The position numbers and the translations under genes are program-made. The notes beneath the pieces were generated by a model. It was not told the DNA's origin and ran no database searches. It worked only from the letters and a program-made list of their open reading frames with translations. Shown one piece after another: positions 43,389 to 54,066 of a DNA stretch of 64,000 nt; position 1 is the first letter of the stretch; every line of letters starts with the position of its first letter. Source of the DNA: Flaveria trinervia (taxonomy: Eukaryota; Streptophyta; Magnoliopsida; Asterales; Asteraceae). The stretch covers positions 90,328,414 through 90,392,413 of the forward strand of contig CM046443.1 of the NCBI GenBank assembly GCA_025506515.1. Reading direction: 5' to 3'.

Positions 43389-43780
43389 TGTTAGGACCGT
43401 GTACATATGGAGTACTAACTGATAATGCGTAAAACCAGATCAAATAGTGCGGAATCCTATTTTATTGGCCATCCAATTAGTGAGAACGCAGTCCCGATTA
43501 ATCTAACAATTAAAGAAACGTTAAGAACGATCAGAACAAGATCAACTATGAACTATGAACTTGGAACAGACTTTCTGGACGTTCTAGACGGCTAGGGTAC
43601 GAGTATGTGTCAAAAGTCTCTCAATTGTTACGTTTTTCCACGAATTAGGTGGTATTTATAGGTTATGGGTTTCCAATCGTACGACTGAACCATTAGCATG
43701 GTTCAGTCGTGCAACTGAATCATGCGATTGATCCATACGCACGACTGAAGGTTCAGTCGAGCGACTGAGTCAATCTTATG
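43389..43780 (-). repeat. C3 5' LTR, inner part
   Basis: It matches 20176-20570 of the 3' LTR (TGTTAGGA.C.TGTAC.TATGGAG at the outer end). It is broken at 43780 by G1. The rest resumes at about 52433. About 80-90 bp present in the other LTR are missing between the two pieces. Confidence 0.9.
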
Positions 43781-46197
43781 TGTAACATCTTGTATTTTGG
43801 TTTAATAAAAAGCTTGTATTGTTAAATTCTTGTAAGGATCTTTGTGTACATTTATGGAACTTATGGTTATCCATGTTTATTTTTTGATTATCATTTAACT
43901 TATGCAAGTTAGCAATTAAATTATTAAATTGTATAATAATAATAATAAAATAATAATAAAATAATAATAAAATAATAATAATTTGTAAAAGTTATTAAGT
44001 TAAAAGATGGTTATAATTTGGATTTAAGAAGTTAAGGGGGCCCTATTGTCAATTTAGAAACTTTGAAATAAAGTTTAAGCATAAAATATTAAAGGTTGAA
44101 AACTACAGGGACCATTTATGTAAAAATCCAAAATAACTTCTTTCTCTCTCCCCGCAAAACCGGTGAAGCTCCGGCGGAGTCTCCGGCGAGCCCCAAAACC
44201 CACCAAAACTCTTCAATATCAACCCCAAATCGTTCCAATTGCTCTCGGGAACCAGTTTTGAACTTAAACATACCATTTAATTTCGTTTATAAGCCGGTTA
44301 CGAACCTCAAACTATAGTATAACCGTCCACATTGAACACCATAACCGTTCTACCATTTAATCGAAATTATAATCTAATTAATCAAACTCAAACAATCATC
44401 TAACCTATCCTAAGCGTTCACAACAATCAAATTCACCTGACAAACACAATTTCATCGAAATCAATTCTCTCTTCATCGAAGTTCTGCAACCTACTCAAAA
44501 CCCACCTCTCATACGACTTAAATCAAAACCGACAACGGGCTTTTCATCAGTTGGGCTATTCGAAACTTTCTGTAAAGCGAATTCAAGTTTCATCATCGAT
44601 TGTAACTTGAACGAATTGCAACATAGTCACGCACTGTTCTTGAACCTGTTCTTCATTGATTCATTCACAAAACGGGTAATTAGATACACCATTTTGTTCG
44701 AATTTACAAGGGGGATCAAAGCCCCATATTTGTTTCCATTAACATAATCGATTGGCATTCAATTTGTGGTTTAATCGATTTAGGATTCTAAGGAATGGGG
44801 GAAATCCATTGATTGTGTTTATATGAATTTTAAAACCAAGATAAACCGCGGCCTAGGGCCTTTGTTCACCGGTCACCCACCCATATTCCAACCTTGAGGT
44901 CCCGGGTTTGAACCCGGGCAACCTCACATTTCTTTTTGGGGTTTTTCAGCCTTTAAAAAGGTATATAAAATTTTCTGAAAACTATAAAAAATATTTTGTA
45001 AACTTTGGTTATTTTTACAGCTATCCTATTATTTTCTATAAATTTATTTCCATAATTACCTTAACAATTTTCTTATAAAATAATATTAACAAATATTATG
45101 CGTAGTTTATTCTTATAAAGTTAGACTTTATATAACATTTTAAATCATCTAATTATTATTTGGACACTAAAGGATTTTATAATTATGAATTAATCATGGT
45201 TGTTATAGAATTTATACATTTTATAATCCAACTTCACAAAATTGCTATAAAAGATTTAATTCCTTTAAAGTTTCATATATGATATTTTTTCTTAGACTAA
45301 GATATATATATGATTTCACTAACCAACGTTATCTAAATATTAAAACCCCCAAATACCAAATTGAAACCCTAGTCTCGTTTAACCATTCAATATATTATTA
45401 AATTTTAACCTTGTAAATATATATTTGTTTTAGGTGCATTGTGAAAAACTACGTTGATACGTTGCTTATTATTATTCATATTAATCATTAATTATATATT
45501 ATTTGATCAAATGAGCATTTCTATACCCCTTTTTATATTTTTACACTTTGGGGTGAAACATATTACTTTATAAACTTTACACTTGTAAACACGTTTGATT
45601 CTTGTAAACTTATGGCTTTTCACTTATATGTTGTACTTAGTTGAACTTGGTAGCTACCATGTAATGTCGAACATACGTACAATCATTAACTATTGCTAGC
45701 CTAGTGAAGTCATAGATCTATGGACCAGACAAGCCTGCTTGGTTGATCCAAGTACACTTAGCTAATCGTATATACTTTTAAATGTTTGAGACTTGTAAAA
45801 CTTTGTCGAGGTTTGATTGTGCATTTTGTCTTACATCCCTAGTTTACTTTGTTCTCTAATTTACAACATGAATTGCCATCTTTTATATACTTATGTATTA
45901 CAAACTATGAAAATCTCACCAACATTATTGTTGACCTTTTATTTTTAACATGTTTCAGGAAATACTCAAACTTGATTTCTACTCTTTGAAGCTTACACAT
46001 CTAGGAATGGACCTAGATATATAAGTGAAATAAAATGACTTGTTATGTTTATTTTAATTTCTTTGAGACTTATGATTGTAATAGTACAATTGGAACTTAT
46101 GTTTAGTATATATTGGGTTATTAATAGCGTTATGTGGTTGTGAACGATCTTAACTCTCATTCCTCGACGTTTCCGCCGTCAAGGTTGGGGTGTGACA
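43781..46197 (+). repeat. G1 5' LTR, 2417 bp
   Basis: It starts TGTAACATCTTG and ends GGGTGTGACA, followed by GAT and the primer-binding site. It holds an AAT-rich microsatellite (about 43937-43982) and an 18-bp near-palindrome CCCGGGTTTGAACCCGGG (44901-44918). The open frame at 44096-44317 recurs in the other LTR at 51873 and is not a gene. Confidence 0.92.
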
Positions 46198-46200
46198 GAT

Positions 46201-46214
46201 TGGTATCAGAGCCC
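46201..46214 (+). other. G1 primer-binding site
   Basis: TGGTATCAGAGCCC lies three bases after the LTR end, a perfect initiator-Met type site. Confidence 0.93.
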
Positions 46215-46873
46215 ATAACTATAGGGATCTAGTTTATTAGAAATAGTGACCTAGACTATAGTATGCATGAACCTTATAGAATTATAATTCTATCTTGTAA
46301 ATTATATAGTTTGCATGCTACATAATGCTATGCCCTCTTATGTGCAATTTGATGCCTTAGCACAGGATTGCCTAAACATTGTTACTTGTCTCCCTAAACT
46401 TAGCTTTGACTCTTTGACTCTCCCCGAACATGAAATATCTTAATCTTATTCTCGTCAACACGTGGGAACTTATGCTTATACTTATGATTTGGATCTTTAG
46501 ACGTTATGTCTAATCTATATAAATCTCATCAAGGTTTTGATTTCATGAACCTAAGAAATTTGTGTGACACATAGACACCTGTATTCTGGATTTCCTGGCA
46601 AAAGGCCCATGGGCTAAGGCAAGCATATCGCATAAATCCTACAGGACTAGTTATGCTTACCTGGGGATTTCTAGATGAGTGATAAACTATGGTCAACACG
46701 CACAAACTTCTAAGGCGAATGGGTCAACTTACCTTGACGTGTCAACGTTTCCAAATGGTAATGCGTTACCAACTGGAACCATCCCAAGTGCCTTACAACT
46801 CTTGCCTTATTCTTGTTAATTATAATCCTTGTTATTCTATTTCTCGTGTCTAACTCATTTTGCATATTCCAGC
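46215..46873 (+). other. G1 5' leader, non-coding
   Basis: About 660 bp lie between the primer-binding site and the gag ATG. I see no frame of note. The same leader is found in G3 (28926-29564), so it is probably the untranslated packaging region. Confidence 0.75.
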
Positions 46874-47580
46874 ATGTCTCGTCATCATGGAAAGCGTGGA
46901 AGTTCCGATCGTAAGCTAGCCGCCATGATCGCCCGACAAATGGCTGCTATCATCCCGACCATGGTTGCTAACTCAATAGCACTTTAATGACCAACTCCAA
47001 CAACAATGGAAATGGTCATGGAGAGAATAGCAACAACCAAAACGGGAACAATCATACTTGCACTTTTAAACACTTCAACTCGTGCAAACCCACTAGCTTT
47101 AATGGAAAAGAAGGAGCCACTGGACTTCTCGAGTGGTTTGAAAGTATGGAGAACACATTCATTGTTAGCGAGTGCCCCGACGAGTTCAAGGTTCGCTATG
47201 CCACAAGTGTTCTTCAACAACGAGCACTAACTTGGTGGAATAGTGAAAAGAGAAACCGTGGAACTGAGGTTGCAATGGCGTTGCCCTGGGAAGAATTTAA
47301 GGATATCATGATCCAAAAGTTCTGCTCGAGGAGCGAATTGCAAAAGCTAGAGGAGGAGTTCTGGAACCTCAAGCAAGATGGTGGGAATCACTTGGCTTAT
47401 TCCACCCGGCATCATGAGTTGAGTATGCTTCTACCACACATGGTGGACACCGTGCCCCGTAACATCGCGAAATTTATCAAGGGGGTGCCACCTCAAATTC
47501 AAGATGTTGTGGTCGGTAGTAGGCCCCAACTTTGGAGGAAGCGATTACTATCACTGCACATCTCACTGAGAATCATATAA
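46874..47580 (+). pseudogene. G1 gag, capsid part
   Basis: The start at 46874 (MSRHHGKRGSSDRKLAAM) is shared with G3. One base is missing near 46967 compared with G3, so the first frame stops after 37 codons and the main frame continues from 46987. The retrotrans_gag core is clear: GLLEWFESMENTFI, LTWWNSEKRNRGTE, WEEFKDIMIQKFCSRSELQ, STRHHELSMLLPHMV and FIKGVPPQIQDVV. A second shift near 47535 moves to the zinc-knuckle frame. Confidence 0.88.
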
Positions 47581-48083
47581 GAGCTGGCACTATGTCGGCA
47601 AAGGGGTCCAAGTCTACTACGAAGGTGACACCCGAGGCAACAAAGGAGGTAAGGGCCGAGTCATCTTCTCAAAACAAAAAGCGTAAGTTCACCCCGACAC
47701 ACAACTACGCTGTGACCTTCCCAAATGCCCCTAAAAAAATAGTGGTTGCGAATCAAACTCCCATGGCTAAAGCCTATGCTGGTCCACATCCTATGTGTAA
47801 CACGTGCAAGTATCATCATTCAAGCAACATTCCATGCCGAGTCTGCTCATTGTGTGGCAAGTATGGACACTTGGTAACTACTTGCCTTCGTGCGCCAAAC
47901 AACACTACCATGCTTACCAACCGAACCTGCTATAACTGTGGCGAGCCTAGTCATATTCGTCCGCAATGTCCTTGCAATGCGGGAACTATGCCACCGGCTC
48001 GTGGAAGGGCTTTCAACATCAATGCCAACCAAGCTCAAGCCAACAACGATGTGGTGAATGGTACGTTGTTGAACTCCTTTTAA
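47532..48083 (+). pseudogene. G1 gag C-terminal part with two intact zinc knuckles
   Basis: The frame starts with EEAITITAHLTENHIRAG, then a basic linker (QNKKRKFTPTHNY). CSLCGKYGHLVTTC lies at 47844-47885 and CYNCGEPSHIRPQC at 47928-47969, both with all zinc ligands. It ends at 48083, and the protease starts in another frame. The overlap with the capsid frame marks a frameshift, not a separate gene. Confidence 0.88.
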
Positions 48084-48129
48084 ATCGTTTCTTGTCTTAT
48101 AAAAGTTTCCAAATTGTGTTCATCATACC

Positions 48130-48424
48130 AATAATGGATTATTACCAAACAGGTATGTACCTTGTAAATAGTCATTATGCTTCTGTATTGTTTGATTTAG
48201 GTGCCGATAGGAGTTTCGTGTCCCTAGAATTCGAGCCTATACTTTCCAAACCGCGTGTTAACCTGGAAAAATCTTTCACGGTCGAGGTCGCCGATGGAAA
48301 ATCTATCGTCGTTGACATTGTAATGCGCGATTGCACCTTAAGCCTTAACGAACACGAGTTCTTCATCGACCTTATTCCTATGCAATTGGGAAGCTTTGAC
48401 GTTACATTGGCATGGATTGGTTAG
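48130..48424 (+). pseudogene. G1 aspartic protease, active site altered
   Basis: The frame includes YASVLFDLGADRSFV, where the active-site triad reads Asp-Leu-Gly instead of Asp-Ser-Gly, followed by LIPMQLGSFDV. A shift at about 48410 interrupts the second block (AWIG...LVKHR). G3 keeps Asp-Ser-Gly at the same position, so the change is a loss in this copy. Confidence 0.82.
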
Positions 48425-49440
48425 TCAAGCATCGTGCGGAATTCTATGTTTCGAGAAGTGTATCCGAATTCCTTTACCGACTGGTGATACTTTGAAGGTC
48501 TTTGGGGAGAAATCATCCCAAGACTCAACTCATGTCTTGCATCAAGGCCCGCAAATGCTTATGTAAAAACTACATGACTTTCATGGCATATGTAGTTAAT
48601 ATGAAAGCCAAGGGTAAGGAGTTAAGGACATTCCTGTTGTGTAGGACTTTCCCGAGGTTTTTCCCGAGGATCTTAAAGGGTTACCACCTGTACGAGAGGT
48701 TGAGTTCAAGATTGACTTAATCCCTGGTGCGAACCCTGTGGCTAAATCACCTTATCGTCTTGCACCGTCTGAAATGCAAGAACTAGCTAGTCAATTGCAA
48801 GAGTTGACCGATAAGGGTTTTATTCGCCCTAGTTCATCACCGTGGGGTGCACTTGTATTGTTTGTGAAGAAGAAGGATGGTTCGTTCCGTATGTGCATCG
48901 ATTACCGAGAACTCAACAAGCTTACTATCAAAAACCGATACCCTCTTCCTCGAATCGATGATCTCTTCGATCAACTCCAAGGGGCAACTCATTCTCAAAG
49001 ATCGATCTACGTCTGGGTATCACCAACTACGTGTTCATGATGATGACATTCCAAAAACCACTTTTCGTACTCGATATGGACACTACGAGTTCATGGTCAT
49101 GCCTTTTGGTATGACCAATGCACCTTCCATGTTCATGGATCTCATGAATCGAGTATGTAACCGTATTTGGATAAGTTCGTGATCGTGTTCATTGATGACA
49201 TTCTTATTTAATCCAAGACGAAAATCGATCACGAGGCGCACTTGCGACAAGTTCTTGGACTTTTGAAGAAGGAGCAATTATACGCCAAGTTTTCCAAGTG
49301 TGAATTTTGGTTGGAGGAGGTTCAATTCTTAGGGCATGTGGTGAATAGCCAAGGAATTCACGTTGATCCTGCTAAAATTGAAGCCGTGAAAAATTGGTGT
49401 GTTCCCACAACCCAACCGAGGTTCGTTCTTTTCTGGGCTT
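48425..49440 (+). pseudogene. G1 reverse transcriptase, broken
   Basis: The frame 48738-49040 covers SPWGALVLFVKKKDGSF and IDYRELNKLTIKNRYPLPR. A shift near 48990 leads to 48877-49182 (GYHQLRVHDDDIPKT, YGHYEFMVMPFGMTNAPS). The catalytic FIDD is present at about 49186-49205, but a TAA follows it after three codons. 49242-49442 gives the thumb (KKEQLYAKFSKCEFW, LGHVVNSQGIHVDP). It is close to the G3 RT, from which it differs by these lesions. Confidence 0.87.
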
Positions 49441-50095
49441 AGTGGGATATTATTGTAGGTTCATAGAGAATTTCTCGAAGATTTCTAAACCACTAACGGC
49501 GCTAACCCAAAAGAATCGACTCTTTGAATGGGGACCCGAGCAAGAAGAGGCTTTCGAGACATTAAAACGCAAGTTGTGTAACGCTCCTATTCTCACACTT
49601 CCCGATGGAAACGATGACTTTACCGTGTATTGCGATGCTTCTAATCAAGGTCTTGGTTGTGTTCTCATGCAACGAGGCAAAGTTATAGCATACGCATCAA
49701 GGCAATTGAAGGTTCATGAAGTAAACTACACGACTCACGATCTTGAACTTGGTGCTATGGTTTTTGCATTAAAGATTTGGTGACACTATCTATATGGGAC
49801 GCAATGCATAGTCTACACCGATCATAAGAGTCTCCAACACGTGTTCAACCAAAAGGATCTCAATATGAGACAAAGACGTTGGATTGAGTTGATAAGCGAC
49901 TACGACTGCGACATTCGCTACCATCCTGGAAAGGCGAATGTTGTAGCCGACGCGCTAAGTCACAAGGTCCACAACAAGATTGTCTCGCTCCAAGAAATTC
50001 GAGATCGAAGGCAATGGTTTGATACGCTAGGAGAATTTGATACCGAGAGATTCATGTGGATGTTAACGAGGCTACTATCATGCTTCAAAACATAA
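49394..50095 (+). pseudogene. G1 RNase H
   Basis: The frame 49394-49783 is open through FLGLVGYYCRFIENFSKI, FEWGPEQEEAFETLK, DFTVYCDASNQGLGCVLMQ (first catalytic Asp) and VIAYASRQLKVHEVNYTTH. It ends in a TGA that replaces the Trp/Arg codon after LKIW. 49841-50095 continues with FNQKDLNMRQRRWIELI and NVVADALSHK (last Asp). The middle catalytic block (VYTDHKSLQ) is at about 49812-49840. Confidence 0.88.
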
Positions 50096-50199
50096 GGATC
50101 GATAGTGACCTTGAGTTATGCATTCGCAGGCTCAACAAGCGGCACTAACCGACGAAGGGAAAGATGAAGATTTGATGCCTAACGTTCGGTCATAACTGG

Positions 50200-51040
50200 A
50201 GACAAAACTGAATGGGATGTGGTACTTTTATCGACTTTGGATCCCGAAATGTGGTAACCTTTGATATTCATTATGAACGAAGCTCATCAAACCCATATTC
50301 CATTCATCCCGGCTCCGATAAGATGTGCATGGACCTGCGGGGTCATATTGGTGGCCTGGAATGAAGAAGGATATCGTTTTATGTTTCCAAGTGTTTCACG
50401 TGTGCAAGGGTCAAAGCCGAGCATCAACGACCAAGTGGTTTACTTGAGCAACCTGAAATCCCTATGTGGAAATGGGAACATATAGCCATGGATTTCATAA
50501 CCAAGTTACCTCGTACACCTCGTGGTATGATAGTATATGGGTCATTGTTGACCGTTTGACCAAGACAGCACATTTCATACCCATACGAGATACATACAAG
50601 GTTTCAAGGCTTGCTCGAATCTACTTGACGAAATTATGAGTCGTCATGGCGTGCCTTTACACATTATTTCCGATCGTGATGCTCGTTTCATTTCACACTT
50701 TTGGTCTTCGATGCAAGAACTCTTGGGTACTCATTGGATTTAAGTACGGCTTACCATCCTCAAACCGATGGTCAAACCGAACGAACAATCCAAACTCTCG
50801 AGGATCTGCTGCGTCTTGTGTCCTTGACTTTGGTGGTGATTGGGATACGCATTTACTGCTCGCGGAATTTTCGTATAACAATAGTTATCACTCAAGTATC
50901 AAGATGGCACCATTCGAGGCTTTGTATAGTCTTAAATGTCGATCACCGATCTGCTGGACCGACATTGGTGAAAAAATTTCATCACAGGTCCTGAACTTAT
51001 ACAGAAACGACCGATAAAGTCTCCACAATCCGCAAGAACC
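50200..51040 (+). pseudogene. G1 integrase, fragmented
   Basis: The zinc region appears around 50270-50440, and the first catalytic block (MDFITKLPRTPR) around 50488-50525 in shifted frames. LTKTAHFIPIRDTYK lies near 50558-50600. The second Asp block (IISDRDARF) is at about 50663-50690. The third (STAYHPQTDGQTERTIQTLE) is within 50701-50994 and keeps its Glu. The tail (AEFSYNNSYHSSIKMAPFEA) is in 50646-51017. All three catalytic residues can be found, but in at least three frames. Confidence 0.83.
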
Positions 51041-51520
51041 TTGAAGTGGCAAGAAGTCGACAAAAGAGTTATGCCGATAAGCGTCGTAAGCCATTGGAGT
51101 TCCAAGTTGGCGACATGGTTCTTCTTAAAGTTTCACCGTGGAAATGTGTTGTTCGCTTTAGCTCCAAGATTTATAGGAGCTTTCAAAATCTTGAAAAGGA
51201 TTGGGAAAGTGGCTTATCAACTGGAACTACATTCCGACCTTAGTGGAGTTCATCCTGTATTCCATGTCTCAAATTTGAGAAAGTGTTTGGCCGACGAGAG
51301 TCTGCACGTTCCATTGGAAGACATCCAGATCGACGAGTCATTGCACTTTGTTGAGAAACCTGTTGAAATTATGGATCGTATTATGAAAAGACGAGAACCA
51401 CAACTACTCCAATCGTCAAGGTTCGTTGGGAGAACAAGTGTGGAGCTGAGTTCACTTGGGAGTGTGAGGATCATATGAAGGAGAGATACCCGCATTTGTT
51501 TCGCCTAGTTCATTCTTAAT
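51041..51520 (+). pseudogene. G1 integrase C-terminus and chromodomain-like tail
   Basis: The frame 51046-51243 begins SRQKSYADKRRKPLEFQVG. The frame 51041-51478 carries HPVFHVSNLRKCLADESLHV and EKPVEIMDRIMKRRE. The chromodomain-like end (KVRWENKCGAEFTWE) is shifted at about 51413-51465. The pol stop TAA is at about 51518, 20 bases before the polypurine tract. Confidence 0.8.
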
Positions 51521-51536
51521 TTCGAGACGAAATTCT

Positions 51537-51552
51537 TTTAAGTAGGGGAGAC
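51537..51552 (+). other. G1 polypurine tract
   Basis: TTTAAGTAGGGGAGAC immediately precedes the 3' LTR start TGTAACATC. Confidence 0.88.
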
Positions 51553-52432
51553 TGTAACATCTTGTATTTTTGGTTTAATAAAAAGCTTGCATCATTAAAT
51601 TCTTGTAAGGATCTTTGTGTACATTTATGGAACTTATGGTTATCCATGTTTATTTCTTGATTATCATTTAATTTATGCAAGTTAGCAATTAAATGATTAA
51701 ATTATATAATAATAATAATAAAAATAATAAAAATAATAATAAAACAATAATAATAATAATTGTAAGAGTTATTAAAGTTAAAAGATGGTTATAATTGGAT
51801 TTAAGAAGTTAAGGGGCCCTATTGTCAATTTAGAAACTTTGAAAATAAAGTTTAAGCATAAAATATTAAAGGTTGAAAACTACAGGGACTATTTGTGTAA
51901 AAATCCAAAATAACTTCTTTGTCTCTCCCCGCAAAACCGGCGAAGCTCCGACGAGCCCCAAAACCCACCATAACTCTTCAATATCAACCCCAAATCGTTC
52001 CAATTGCTCTCGGGAACCAGTTTCGAACTTAAACATACCATTTAATTTCGTTTATTAGCCGGTTACGAACCTCAAACTATAGTAACCGTCCACATTGAAC
52101 ACCATAACCGTTCTACCATTAATCGAAATTATAATCTAATTAATCAATTCAAACAATCATCTAACCTATCCTAAGTGTTCACAACATCAAATTCACCTGA
52201 CAAACACAATTTCATCAACATCGAATCAATTCTCTCTTCATCGAAGTTCTGCAACCTACTCAAAACCCACCTCTCATACGACTTAAATCAAAACCGACAA
52301 CGGGCTTTTCATCAGTTGGGATATTCGAAACTTTCTGTAAAGCGAATTCGAGTTTCATCATCGATTGTAACTTGAACAAATTGCAACATAGTCGCGCACG
52401 GTTCTTGAACCTGTTCTTCATCGATTCATCCA
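51553..52432 (+). repeat. G1 3' LTR, first 880 bp only
   Basis: It matches 43781-44670 of the 5' LTR, with small differences (a deletion of about 13 bp in the CCGGCGGAG region, and a longer AAT microsatellite at 51707-51765). Homology stops at about 52432 within TTCATCCAC and the C3 LTR follows. The remaining about 1.5 kb is deleted. Confidence 0.9.
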
Positions 52433-52686
52433 CTAGCATGATCCATTCACATGAAGACTTCATACGATTAAGTTTGAACCGTTTCTCAATCATTATTGAC
52501 TAAGAACTATGCAAACAACCACAAACCTATATAGTTAGTTCAATATACTTTACACACAATAAACAATGAAACATTAAACTTATAAGCATCATCACATATT
52601 GTATTTCATTCAACTCATTCATTACATATGTTAGACATGATAGACATTTACATTAAGCTCATAAACTAGATACATATGTATCAACA
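52433..52686 (-). repeat. C3 5' LTR, outer part
   Basis: It matches 20646-20900 of the 3' LTR (TAGCATG.TCCATTC.CATGAAGAC to TGT.TCAACA). On the minus strand this is the LTR start TGTTGATACATATG. It is followed by the GTTAT duplication. Confidence 0.9.
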
Positions 52687-52691
52687 GTTAT
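52687..52691. repeat. C3 target-site duplication, right copy (GTTAT)
   Basis: It is identical to 20171-20175, and the G4 LTR resumes here (GATAATCGAAAACCC, compare GATACTCAAAAACCC at about 15679). Confidence 0.92.
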
Positions 52692-53932
52692 GATAATCGA
52701 AAACCCTTAAACAATTTTGGTTTAATGTGCCTAGAAGATGAAACTCGACTAAGTTGCAGGTTCGAGTATCAATGATGATCGAATTCAAGGTGCGTGTGTG
52801 TTTCAATTGAAATTGAAGTTACAGATGGTTCAAATGGGTTGATTAGAAGCTTTACCCTTGATTAAATAGGTTGAATTTGATCATTTCATATCGGATGGTT
52901 TGAACATTGATTCAGTTGTTTCCGCTTGAGTTATGATTGATCTGTACGTTTCTTGTTTTAATTGATGAGCCTTATATGATCGCAATGATCACACAGATGG
53001 CTTCCAGCATTGAATTCGATTGTATCGGTCCAAGATGAGTTGAAACGGATTGAATTTGAATGCTTAATTTGGTTTCATTTCTTTACACAGAAACATGGTT
53101 TTTAATTTCGAATTAATATGGTTACAAGTTCGAAACTTGGTCGTGAGGGTTGAGGACCGGTTTATTTCATATAAAAATGATGGATTTGTGTTGTTTGGGT
53201 GTCGCTGGAGCGATGGCCGGAGTTCGTCGGATGAACAGGGGAGGGACAACGGTGAGATTGGTTTGTGTTTAAAGCAAAGTTACACATTTGGTCCCTAAAG
53301 TTTACCATGTTTAACATTTCATGCACAAGCTTTGTAAATTAAGTTTTAAAACCATTAACTTTGTAAACCATATTTAATAACAAAATTTTAATTTATAAGG
53401 TCTTTATAACTTTTTTAATTTTATAAGAAAATTTTACAATTAAATTCCAATTATGTAACTAAAACTCATAATTTAGAATAACTCTATAACTTTTAAAATC
53501 CATGTTTTTAAATGATTATTCCATTTATTTGTTTATAGAATATTATAAAAATTATAAATCTAATCATTAAATTATTAAGGTGGTTAATAATAATCTTTAT
53601 ATATTTACTTATCTTTAAATCTCATAGAGATTTTAAGGTCTTATTTATTTTTACTTAATAACTAAAATTCATATTACTTATAAAGTTGTATAAGTTTATT
53701 GAATTCATTTTATAACTTAATAAATTTTAAATAAAACTTTCCATTTATTATTTGTTGTAAAATGATTAATAAGTCTTTATAACTTTATGAAAATTATTTA
53801 TAAATAAATTGGTATTACAAGTTTATTACGTATTTGATATATTTGATCGATTAAAGTTATACATAATTTAATAATAAAAACTCAAAATAAGTTCGGGTTT
53901 GGGTTTTATCTCAGAAAATAGCGGATGTTACA
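52692..53932 (-). repeat. G4 5' LTR, proximal part
   Basis: On the minus strand it starts TGTAACATCCGC at 53932. It matches the 3' LTR 15676-16924 with frequent small differences. The short frames 53064-53298 are not genes. The five bases outside the LTR are TATAG; the partner copy would lie beyond the gap. Confidence 0.88.
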
Positions 53933-54066
53933 TATAGGTCCTATAACTTAGAGATGATATCTGATTTTGAGTCCTTAAACATCTTAAAAGTTGATTTCAA
54001 AAGAGCTATAAAATGATTACGAAATTAAAATAAAAGATTTAGAGAGAAACCATTTTCACTCTTAGC

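Larger units (their letters stand above)
43781..52432 (+). mobile_element. G1: Tekay-like Ty3/gypsy element with truncated 3' LTR
   Basis: On the plus strand: 5' LTR, perfect primer-binding site, gag, protease, RT, RNase H, integrase with chromodomain-like tail, polypurine tract and the first 880 bp of the 3' LTR. It inserted in the 5' LTR of C3. The right end is missing, together with about 80-90 bp of the C3 LTR, so a deletion followed insertion and no target duplication remains. Coding parts are broken in many places but recognisable throughout. Confidence 0.9.
20176..52686 (-). mobile_element. C3: SIRE-like Ty1/copia element with extra ORF, carrying G3 and G1
   Basis: On the minus strand C3 reads 5' LTR (52686-52433 and 43780-43389), gag (43186 to about 40590), protease-integrase (40290-39000), RT and RNase H (38330-36873), a non-coding spacer with hairpin arrays (36872-34272), an additional ORF (34255 to about 20873 after removing G3), polypurine tract and 3' LTR (20900-20176). 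Without G3 and G1 it is about 13.7 kb, large for copia but fitting the SIRE/Maximus lineage, which often has extra coding space after pol. It is flanked by GTTAT on both sides. Stops, frameshifts and a lost integrase Glu show that it is dead. Confidence 0.88.
15336..53932 (-). mobile_element. G4: long-LTR gypsy-type element with non-coding interior, host of the nest
   Basis: G4 is read on the minus strand: 5' LTR 53932-52692 plus 20175-18130 (about 3.3 kb after removing the inserted C3), primer-binding site at 18127-18115, interior 18129-16925 (about 1.2 kb), polypurine tract, then the 3' LTR 16924-15336 cut by G2. No gag or pol is visible in the interior, so it depended on another element's proteins. 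Its interior start resembles that of Tekay-like G1 and G3 (ACCTAGACTATA block), which suggests a partner family. Nested inside it are C3, G3 and G1. Confidence 0.8.

Noticed and set aside
44096..44317. 73-codon frame, repeated at 51873-52058, as a conserved small gene
   Set aside because: The two occur at the same place in the two LTRs of G1. The similarity is explained by the LTR pair, not by coding conservation.
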